Source: Brasenia schreberi
Taxonomy: Eukaryota > Streptophyta > Magnoliopsida > Nymphaeales > Cabombaceae
Reading direction: 5' to 3'
Length of the DNA stretch: 64,000 bases
NCBI GenBank assembly: GCA_036023115.1
Contig: JAYKKT010000073.1
Coordinates: 19,329,001-19,393,000 of the forward strand
A program made the position numbers and the translations under genes. The stretch's first letter is position 1; each line of letters starts with the position of its first letter. This document shows positions 34,531 through 44,214 of the stretch, in pieces. The notes under the pieces were generated by a model. That model saw only the letters and a program-made list of their open reading frames with translations, had not been told where the DNA came from and did not search any database.

Positions 34531-34967
34531 TGTAATGAAGTCTATGCTTCAATATAGTTGCGAAAGATCAATGAGTGGACAATACCACAAAGTAGCAATC
34601 ACAAGCCCTTAGAAAAGGGAATAGCCGAGAGCAACAAGTGTATGCGAAAAGGAGAATAAACAAAGCACGAGCTTGAATAAATAATCGTTATTCATTAGCC
34701 ATCAAAGGCTTGAATTTACAAGAGATTACAAGCGTATTTATAGAAGAAAAAGGAATGAAAGAGAGTGAGAGAGTGAGGGAGTAAAGGGAGAAGAAAGAGG
34801 GAAGAGAGGGGGGCTGGTTGCAGCCAGCCCCCAACGGTTACAAAACTAGCCGTTGGGGACCAGGGCCCCCAACGGCTAGTGGCCCCCCTGGCCCTGTTCC
34901 GGATGGCCCAGTGGGCCCTAGCCTGGCCGGCCCGGGCCAGAGGGGCCCAAACCCATTTTTCCTAACA
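34531..34967 (-). repeat. 3' LTR of the copia element
   Basis: It starts TG and ends CA (TGTAATGAAG to TTTCCTAACA on the plus strand). The plus-strand right half is very GC-rich and can fold: GGGGGCTGG/CCAGCCCCC near 34810-34833 and CCCCAACGG/CCGTTGGGG near 34831-34859 are perfect inverted pairs. Confidence 0.95.
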
Positions 34968-34974
34968 CCCCCCC

Positions 34975-37726
34975 TCAAACTGACAGCTCCATGACTTGAA
35001 GTTTGCCAATTAAAGATTGAAACCGAGGGGCAGGTAAGGACTTGGTGAACACATCTGAAAGTTGATATTCTGATTTTACAAACTGTAGTGTCAAGTTGCC
35101 TTCTAAATGCTCTTCACGAACATAGTGACAATCCATCTCTATATGCTTGGTGCGCTCATGAAAGGTATGGTTGTTGGCTATATACATAGCGCTTTTGTTG
35201 TCGCAGAACATTATTGGAGAAGCTACCAGTTGTATGCTCAAGTCTTAGAGTAGTTGTCGCAACCAAGTTAGTTCTGTAGTAGTGTGGGCCATTGCACGAT
35301 ACTCTGCTTCTATGGACGAAAGAGACACCTTTTGTTGTTTCTTGCATCTCCATGAAATAAGTGAGTGACCAAGGAATATGCAATATCCAGTAGTAGAGTG
35401 CCTGTCATTCACATCACCACCCCAATCAGCATCAGTATATGCAAGCAACTGAAATAACAAGGAGGAAGATAGAAATACTCCCTTAGTTGAGGTTTGTCGA
35501 ATATAACGAACAATCCTCATAACAGCACTCATATGCACTGAGGTGGGTGCATGCTGAAACTGACTTACAGTATGAACAGCATGAGCAATATCAGGCCGTG
35601 TTATGGTGAGATATGTGAGTGCTCCAACCATCTGTCTATAAGGTGTGGGATCACTCAGAAGTTCACCATCAACTAGGCGCATCTTCTGGTTGATTACTTC
35701 TGGTGTCTCAATAACTTTATCATCTATAATACCTGATCTAAGAATAACATCATTAGTAAACTTAGTTTGTGATAAAGAAATACCATCGGCATAAGAAAGG
35801 ATTTCCAAGCCCCTAGAAAGTAAGTGAGAGGTCAAGATCTTTCATCTCAAAATCTTGGCTTCAAAGCCCATTTAGGCAATTAATCTTGTAGTTTCATCAC
35901 CCATTAATAATCATATCATCAACATAAAGAAGACAACATTACCATTTTCAATATTTTTCAGCAAAAAGAGCATAATCATGAGCACCGGGAAGAGAACCCC
36001 AACCGAATGTGATACATCTTGTGAAAACTAGAAAAACTAAGACTCGATAAGTGTTTATTTAAGACTATAAAGAGCCTTACGAAGATGACAAACCTTGTCA
36101 GTCGCATGCTGTATCCTGAGGAGGACGTATATAAACCTTTTTCTTCTAACCTCACCATTAAAGAAGACATTTTTAAGATCCATTTGTGTAAAGACCACGT
36201 TTAAGTGGCCGCAATGGCGCAATATTCGAACAGAAAGGTATGCATGCAATGTATAAAAGTTTCTTCATAATCAATTCCATATTCTTCATAATCAATTCCA
36301 TATTCTTGAGAATAACCCTTGGCAACCAATCTAGCTTTATAATGATCTAATGAGCCATCACCATTAGTCTTGATTTTATAAACCCACCTACAACCTATAG
36401 TCTTTTTGTTTGATGGTCTAGAGACTATATCCCAAGTTTGGGCTCTAAATAAAGCATCCAACTCTTCATTAATTGCATGAGTCCATTCTTGTGATAATTG
36501 AGCTTCTTTAAAGGTTCTAGGTTCCTTTATAACTGAAATATTTGTTACTAAAGCTCTATTGAAAAACTATCATATGAGACAAATCTTTCAGGAGGTCTAG
36601 AATCACGATTTGACCGTCTAGGAATAGGCATAGATCTCCTATTGTAATGTTGATCAAAGGGTGTAATAGAATGTCTGGTAATCATAGGTTCATCAAGCTC
36701 ATTTTCTTCATGAATTACCTCTTCACCTAAAATATCATTTAAGAAGGAGTAGGAGGAGTCATTAATAGAGCTATCATCATCCATGCTTTTAAAAACATAT
36801 TCATTTTCAAAAAATCTAACATCTCGAGATACATAAAGCTTATCATTTTTACAATCATAACACCTATATCCCTTTTTGGTTATTCCATATCCTAGAAAGA
36901 CACATTCTATGGCCCGAGATGATAATTTATCATCTTTGTCAGTATAAACAAAGCATTTACATCCAAAAACATGCAATCTAGAATAGTTAGGAGAAACTTT
37001 AAAAAGTTTTTCTATAGGAGACATATTTTGTAAAACCGAAGAGGGCATCCGATTAATTAAATAGACTGTAGTCATAATAGCTTCTACTCAAAAATTTTTG
37101 GGAACACTACTTGACAAAAGCAAAGTTCTTGTGGTTTCCAAGATATGTCTATGCTTTCGTTCGGAAACACCATTTTGTTGAGGAGTCTTAGAACAAGAAG
37201 TTTGATGTATAATCCCAAACTTATTGAGATGATTTTCAAAATCCTTTGATATAAACTCTCCTCCTGAATCCGATCTAAAAATTTTGATTTCTAAATCAAA
37301 TTGATTCTTTACAAGATTATGAAAAATAACAAAATTTTGAAAGACATCGGATTTTGCTTTTAAAAGATATACCCATGTATACCTAGTAAAGTCATCTACA
37401 AAAATAACATAATAGGAAATGCCTCCTTTGGACAAAACAGGTGCCGGACCCCATACATCCGAATGAATTATTTCGAAGGGTCTTGTTGTAACATGTGTTT
37501 TGTTTGGAAATGGGAGATGTTGCATTTTACCAAGAATACAATCTTTGCAAGAAAAAGATTTCTTAAATTTCATTCCAAGAGGACATTGATACAATTTTTG
37601 AGCATTAAGATGTCCAAGTCTCTTGTGCCATAAAAGAGCATCATTTGTCAAAACATTAACATATCCTATACTATGCAAATAATCCATAATGTAAAGTCCG
37701 CCCTCTCTATGGCCATGCCCAATCAC
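34975..37726 (-). pseudogene. Copia pol: integrase, reverse transcriptase, RNase H
   Basis: At 37726-37088 are the pre-integrase HLN motif region (LLWHKRLGHLNAQKL) and the integrase core with acidic residues in IIHSDVWGP, IFRSDSGGEF and NGVSERKHRH. The integrase C-terminal part is at 37075-36548. The reverse transcriptase starts in 36461-36201 (TIGCRWVYKIKTNGDGSL), has the catalytic LYVDDM near 35930-35908, and RNase H at 35835-34975 (YTDADWGGD, SLSSIEAEYRAMA, HIEMDCHYVRE). Stops and frameshifts between the segments prevent a single polyprotein. A 21-bp duplication gives EYGIDYEEYGIDYEE at about 36310-36265. Confidence 0.92.
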
Positions 37727-37916
37727 CTTCTTCGAGAGGCGGTCCTATACAATACATCCGGTGGATGAAAAGGTTATAACACAATTTTGATCCAAAATTT
37801 GGGATACGGAAAGTAAGTTTAAATTTAATTTTAGAACAACACTAATTTTGGAAACTTCAAAATTCTTGTTTTGCAGGTCACCAATTTTATCAACGTTTAA
37901 TTGTGTACCATCCGCC

Positions 37917-38101
37917 TATGTAAGGAATCACCCTTGCATGGCCGGTCCCAAGCCCGGAAAAAGGAGGAGGGTTGTGTTAGGCTTCCGACAGCCAGCGTAA
38001 AACTTTTTCAAACTTAACATGGATTCTAAAAAAAAATAAAGAATCCATGTAGCTGACTCCATCTAGTATGGGAAAAGGCTTAGTTGTAGTAGTAGTAGTA
38101 G
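37917..38101 (+). mobile_element. Internally deleted 185-bp RTE derivative inside the copia element
   Basis: A perfect 20-bp target duplication, TTAATTGTGTACCATCCGCC, flanks it (37897-37916 and 38102-38121). The left part is the RTE 5' leader (CCCTTGCATGGCCGGTCCCA; CTTCCGACAGCCAGCGTAAA). The right part is the RTE 3' end (CTAGTATGGGAAAAGGCTTA) plus a GTA-repeat tail. Everything between is deleted, so it must have moved with a helper RTE enzyme, like a SINE. Confidence 0.93.
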
Positions 38102-39128
38102 TTAATTGTGTACCATCCGCCGTATAAACACATGATAAGGGTTTTTGAACACATGATTTTAAGATATGTTCATTACAAGTCATATGAAATGAAGCACCCG
38201 AATCAAGAATCCAAGAGATCGTACCTTGAGTTTTTTTTGTTGAAGATGAGCAAGCCACACCAACCGTTGCTTTTTCCTTCATTTGGGCTTCAAGTTGCTT
38301 TAATTTTTGTTCAAGTGCAAGAAGGGAAGAAGACGAAGCATGTTCTTCTACTACGGCCACCTTCTTTTTCAATTTTGGGCAATTTGGCCTTATATGCCCG
38401 GCTTCTCTACAATGATGGCAAATGATGTCTTTTCTTCCTTCTTCACTTTTGAAATGAGGAGGTCGGTAAGCCTTCATATTTGCTCCGGGTTTTGATGCGG
38501 CTAAGGCGGTGTCTTTTTGAAGTCTTGCTTCATTCATTCTTGTTTCTGCCATTTGAAGATCGGTAAGAATCTCTTCTTTTGTAGGAAAAGGTTTTCTATG
38601 AATGAGTGATGATCTTACCCCTTCAAATTCTTCCCGGAGACTTCTTAGAAATTGATATACAAAGTTCTCATTGTCTTCACATTGTCTCTCACTAAGACAT
38701 TGTGTACATTTCTTTTTGTAACCATACAATTGATTCCAAACATTGGAAAATTCTCCAAAAAATTCGTTTACCCCTTTATCTCCTTGTTTAAGTGAGACCA
38801 ATTTGTCTCTTAATGCCATCCTATGCGCCAAATCGCTTTGAACATGAGATTTTTTTAAATATTCTCATGCTTCTTTAGCGTTAGTGAAATCGGCCAAAGT
38901 GTCCCTAGTGTGCTCGTTTACATTATTCATGAGCATCCATAGGATTGTTCTATGGCCTCCTTCATATTCTTCTTTTTGTTCGAGTGTAGCATTAATAGAG
39001 GGTTCTACCTTTGAACCACTTACATAGCCCCATAATTTTTTGAAATACAAATAGTTTTCCATAGATTGGGCCAATGTTTTATAGTTCGAAGGTGTTAGAC
39101 GAAAATTGAAACCCCCTTTATCATCCAT
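37977..39128 (-). pseudogene. Copia gag and protease
   Basis: Gag starts at 39128 (MDDKGGFNFRLTPSNYKTLA) with a UBN2-type region and is interrupted by a stop between 38865 and 38831. It then continues in the same order with a zinc knuckle CHHCREAGHIRPNC (about 38420-38380) and the protease active site WILDSGASFHMTC (about 38222-38185). The frame runs into the RTE derivative inserted at 37917-38101, which separates protease from integrase. Confidence 0.9.
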
Positions 39129-39274
39129 AGTTAAAGGAGAAAGAAACTAAAGAGGTAAACTTACAAAATATGATCGACACGCTTCTCGAGGTAATGAACA
39201 ATACAAAATACGATTGGCACGCTTCCTAAGGCAACGAGCAATACTCCCACGATCGAAAAATGGCTCTGATACCA

Positions 39275-39713
39275 TGTAATGAAGTCTATGCTTCAAATTA
39301 GTTGCGGAAGATCAACGAGTGGACAATACCACAAAATAGCAATCACAAGCCCTTAGAAAAGGGAATAACCGAGAGCAACAAGTGTATACGAAAAGGAGAA
39401 TAAACAAAGCACGAGCTTGAATAAATAATCGTTATTCATTAGCCATGAAAGTCTTGAATTTACAAGAGATTACAAGCGTATTTATAGAAGAAAAAGGAAT
39501 GAAAGAGAGTGAGAGAGAGTGAGGAAGTAAAGGGAGAAGAAAGAGGGAAGAGAGGGGGGCTGGCTGCAGCCAGCCCCCAACGGTTACAAAACTAGCCGTT
39601 GGGGACCAGGGCCCCCAACGGCTAGTGGCCCCCCTGGCCTTGGCCCGGATGGCCCAGTGGGCCAGGGCCTGGCCGGCCCGGGCCAGAGGGGCCCAAACCC
39701 ATTTTTCCTAACA
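39275..39713 (-). repeat. 5' LTR of the copia element
   Basis: It is the direct copy of 34531-34967, with small substitutions and a few single or dinucleotide indels (for example GAGAGTGAGAGAGAGTGAGG in place of GAGAGTGAGAGAGTGAGG). The hairpin-forming GC-rich part is conserved. Confidence 0.95.
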
Positions 39714-42538
39714 ACTACATGGGGCCGACTACATGGATTATTTGTTTCCACATAGCCCTATGTTGTGTGTTAACTCAATATAATCTAGATCATTCTTTAT
39801 TGTATCTTTCCAATACTTTTGTGGTTGTCCTCTTCCTCTTTTAATATTTTCACAATCTAGTTTTCATATCTTCTCATGGGAGCATCCTTTGGTCATCTTT
39901 CTACATGTCCAAACATCTTAAACGATTTTCCTTTATTTTATCCTCTATTGGTGTTATTCCCAATTTGTTTATAATAACCTCATTATGTATACGGTCTTTC
40001 CTTGTATGAACACTCATCCATCTCAATATCTTCATTTTTGCTACAGACATCATTTGTATATGTTTATCATTAACAGCCAAACACTCATAACCCTAAAACA
40101 TAGTAGGTCTAATTGTTGCTTTATAATATTTACCTTTCAACTTTAATGGTATCTTCTTTATCACATAGAATACGTGATGCCTCTCTCCATTTTAACCAAC
40201 CAACATTAATTCTATGCGTAATATCTCCATCAATTTTTTTCATCACTTTTAAAAATAGATCATAGGATTTAAAACTTTCCTTGTGAGAGATAACTTTCCT
40301 TGTGAGAGATGCAATGTGTGTCAATCTTAATTTCTATGTCGTGTGAAGTGTCTAAATGATCAAACTTACATTCCATATATTATGTCTTTATTCTACTGCG
40401 TCAGAAGCTTTTACTTTCTTTCTCCCCATAGTTCTAATTTCCTATTAACTTTTTCCTTATACTCATCTACTAACACAGTGCCATTTTCAAATAACATACA
40501 CGAAGATACTTCATCTTGAATATATTTTGTTTACTTATTAATGAGTAATATAAATAAATATGGACTTAAAGTTAGCTCATACACCAATTGCTTTTAAAAT
40601 TCAAAATTCTTTTAAAATTACCAAAAACGAAATATAGTATCATGCCACCAAGGGAGTATCATTTGAATGCACGATATGAAGTATATCAATAAACTACCAT
40701 ATCATATACGATTACCTATGTCACAAATAACGGTTAGTAGGATGTCAAGAAGCATTAGATGCAACCACTTTTAAAATTCAAATTTCTTTTAAAATTACCA
40801 AAAACCACATTTATGAGAGGTGGTTATATATAAGGGGTGGTTTGAAGCTATGTCACATGAGTGCGGACATGGGTGCGGGATATGGCAAATTTTAAAAATT
40901 TTGGGTAAAGGGACACAACTAAGATATATATAATAATATATATATATATATATATATAATATTCAAAGTAGAGCAAGTGAGACATTAACATATGTATATG
41001 ATAATAGTAAGTACACATCTGTATATTAAAGCAAAACACGTAGACAACTACTAATTTTATCTTAATACAATAATAAATCAAAAGAAAATCTTAATGTTTG
41101 ATAAATAAAATGAGCCTGTACATGATAAATTGATAAATCATACTATCGGATAAGTGAGTTCCATATTAAGAGTGCAAATCTTGGCTTCATCTAAATCATA
41201 TTCCTCCGGATTTGCATTTCAATATTTCGATGCTCCTTCATTGCAATATATTCAAATAAATAACAGTAAAAGATGAAACAAAATCACCATGATTAATATA
41301 AAAGAAAATAATTTTGAAAGCTGTAAAATACTTAGTTATCTGTACTCGACATTATATCGTAAAACCAATCTTAGATTTAAATGGACATAAACGAGGTCTT
41401 CAACATGACTACTTTAGAGATTATTCTTTTTGATATTGTGAATTTGAGAATATCTAATCCAATTCCTTTCATAACAAGATAAAGTTGGAGGTTGAGATAA
41501 TAATTTTGATGCTAACTTTTTAAGTAGAGACATCTCAAATCCATAACATGCTTACCAATTTAGTGGATCTTGATAATCTCTTGCCTCTAGTGCTTCTAGT
41601 GAATCAAGTATGTCTCAAGAAAACTTTCCACATTTAGAATTTACTTGCCTAAGTATGAGTCACGATAAATCCTTCCCAAACACATTTGCCTATTCTTTGT
41701 TATTTCTGGATCTTGATTAGGAGGAATGCGCCCATTGCTCTCATGCAACCATTTCTTCTTATAATATCTTGGATTTAAATAATGTACTAAACAATGCAAG
41801 GGAGTCTTGTTTTTGTCCCATTTTGAAACAAATATAGAATTAATATGATTATAAATCGATGACGTCTCATATTGTTGTTTTTTCCCATACTTCAAAATTA
41901 TTGACTCAACTTTTTCAATCATGATATCCCATAAATTTTATGGGCAATCGGTTAATCTTTATAAACTTCTCTCAACATCTCCCAAATAGGCTCTACGAAT
42001 TCAAGAAAATATGATACCTTCTCCCACCATAAATCATTAAGAATAATGGCCTTACTAACTGCCTGAGTCCTTTCTTTATCTTCAACCTTTTTATCATAGT
42101 ATAAATCCCAACTTAAATGAGTAACCATATTAACCAATGATGTCTTGATTGTCTTGAATCTTTTTACCATCACAATCAAAGAAGCAAAACATGTTTCTAT
42201 AACCTTCAACAACTTTAAATCATAATGTCTATCGAATATGACTGTAATTAAATGATAATTCATTATAAATTCTTTATCTTTATACACTCTGCTGCCATAT
42301 CTTCTTATATACGAGAAAGAGCCAAATTTAAACCGTGAGCTATATATAGTATCCAAAAAATGTGTAGTTAATAACATTCAAAACTTAATCCTTCACTTTT
42401 ATAATTAGATGTATTATTAATGATTATTTTTACAACAGTATCTGGTCCAATACTCTTAATAAATTCTAGTTTTTACAATAGTATATGATCCAACATTCTT
42501 AATAACTTATACGAAAAAATCTTTTAAGTAGCCTACAA

Positions 42539-44205
42539 CAGTGTTGTCTGACGCGTATCGTATCGTGTATCGCTGGGTTCCATGATACGGGTGTATCGTA
42601 TCGTATCGTATCACCTGTATCTTACTTTAATATTAAAAAATACAAAAATATTTAAAAAATCAAGAAAAATTAGTAAAAATCCCAAAAAAATCAAGGAAAA
42701 TCAGGAAAAATCAGACAATTGCTTTAAATTCATATAATGCAAAGTTTAGTACAGATTGAGCATTCAACATTGAACAATTGCATCCAAATTTACATATTTT
42801 GAATCAATAAAATGAAATACATTTACATTTTACAAATTGTAAACAAGATCACCTGAGTGAGTGATATTGTTACTTGATGATATCCCCTTTTTCTCTTACT
42901 GGAGACTAGCTTTTTAACTAATACATGAGCTCCATTTCTCACTTCACAGACTGAGTTAAGCCTCACACAAGTTGATCATGTTCAACTCATTGGAAGTCAT
43001 GTAAAGTGAACCCTAAAATAGTGAAGTTGTGAAATGCTCACTCAATGAACCGAGACAACCAAATTGTTCTTCATTGTTTGCGATTTCATGAAATTAAAAA
43101 TTGGTAGCAGAAATATACCTAAAAGTTGGCAACAGAAAGGAAAATGATTTTGTCACAATTTTTATTTATTCATAAATTATTCTTATTCAATAAATGAAAT
43201 TATAAAGGCAAATTTACATGTTACATACACAACTTGCAATCCCAAACAAGCATATCAGAGGATGCTTTGGAGAGAAGTGAAGAGAGGTCAGAAACCTGCA
43301 ATTGGTCGTATCGCCTGTATCACACGATACAGAGTGATAAGTTCTGTTTTACGATACTCTTAGGCTATGTCATACGGGTGCGGGTGCGGGTGCGGGATAC
43401 GGCAAATTTCAAAAATTTTGGGTGCGGCGACACGGCTAGTGTATATAATATTATATATTATATATAATATTCAACCTAAATAAATCAATCATAATACAAC
43501 TAGTATTTTCTAATTTTGGGTGCACATAGGTATCAATTAGCAAGTTCTCACATAATGATCTGAAACTTACAATCATTTTATGAGCTACAAAATATCGAAG
43601 TTATGGATTCAAAGAGTTTCGAGATCTTTAGTAGGATATAACATATACTAGTATTTGTGTTAGGATCCACTAGTGATGTCATACTCTTCTGTTCTATTGA
43701 TCAGGTAATGTTTTTGGTCTTTAAATGTGTTTGGTGACAAAGATTATTCTGTGCAAAGGCATACAGTATGGAGTCAAGAATCCAATCACATTAAGTAATA
43801 AGAAACCAATTGTTCGCACTCAAAATCATTGAAGCTAATATGATATACAACTACAAGTCTACAATAGCAAGTACACAACTTTATAAGTTTATATTAAAGC
43901 AAAACATATAAATGGTAAACAACTACTAATTTCATCATAATACACAAATCAATCTTCATTATCCGGACCCATTTAACCGTGAGTTACAAAAAAAAAAAAA
44001 TTGTTTTTGCAATTTTTTTTTGCCATGCTGCACCCGACACGGTGTCGGTGTCGGTGTCGCACCAGTGTCGAGGTCGACACTCGTCGACACTCCACCCCTT
44101 AGAAGTGTCTGTGTGACTTAGCTCTTAGGTGTATCGTATCGTGGTATCTCACCGTATCGTACGATACGGTGCGATACCTGCGATACCACGATACAGATAA
44201 CACTG
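42539..44205. mobile_element. hAT element B, inserted in the transposase gene of element A
   Basis: A perfect 8-bp duplication GCCTACAA (42531-42538 and 44206-44213) flanks inverted termini CAGTGTTGTCTG and, reading in from the right, CAGTGTTATCTG. CAGTG-type ends plus 8-bp duplications define hAT. Next to both ends lie dense TATCGTATCG/GATACGATAC words as subterminal repeats. It has no transposase of its own, so it is non-autonomous. Element C lies inside it; without that it is about 0.9 kb. Confidence 0.9.
43365..44121. mobile_element. hAT element C, inserted in element B; short relative of element A
   Basis: A perfect 8-bp duplication CTCTTAGG (43357-43364 and 44122-44129) flanks termini CTATGTCATAC and, reading in from the right, CTAAGTCACAC. 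The left subterminal region (GGGTGCGGGTGCGG, then GATACGGCAAATTTCAAAAA) is the same as the left end of element A. The right one (GGTGTCGGTGTCGG, TCGACACTCGTCGACAC) resembles A's right end. At 757 bp with no coding, it is a deletion-type non-autonomous member of the A family. Confidence 0.88.
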
Positions 44206-44214
44206 GCCTACAAT

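Larger units (their letters stand above)
34531..39713 (-). mobile_element. Full-length Ty1/copia retrotransposon, minus strand
   Basis: The element is bounded by LTRs of 437 and 439 bp. Inside the 5' LTR (high coordinates) lies TGGTATCAGAGCCA, the initiator-methionine tRNA primer site, at 39274-39261. Inside the 3' LTR lies the polypurine tract TTTGAGGGGGG at about 34978-34968. The flanks ACTAG (34526-34530) and ACTAC (39714-39718) are a probable 5-bp target duplication with one mismatch. The order gag, protease, integrase, reverse transcriptase, RNase H is complete. Coding is broken by stops and by a 185-bp RTE derivative at 37917-38101. By eye the LTRs differ at roughly 20 positions, so the insertion is not recent. 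Confidence 0.95.
34501..40742 (-). mobile_element. RTE LINE split by a copia retrotransposon
   Basis: The 3' end (AACAACAACTAAGCC, then TTTTCCCATACTAG) lies at 34501-34530. The rest resumes at 39714 with GGGGCCGACTACATGG and runs through the C-terminal reverse-transcriptase region (40324-40130) to about 40575. A 22-bp direct repeat with one mismatch (starting TGTCAAGAAGCATTAGA, at 34479-34500 and 40743-40764) flanks the whole as its target duplication. The 5' 170 bp (40575-40742) is not recognisable RTE sequence. Excluding the copia element, the LINE is about 1 kb long and 5'-truncated. Confidence 0.85.
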
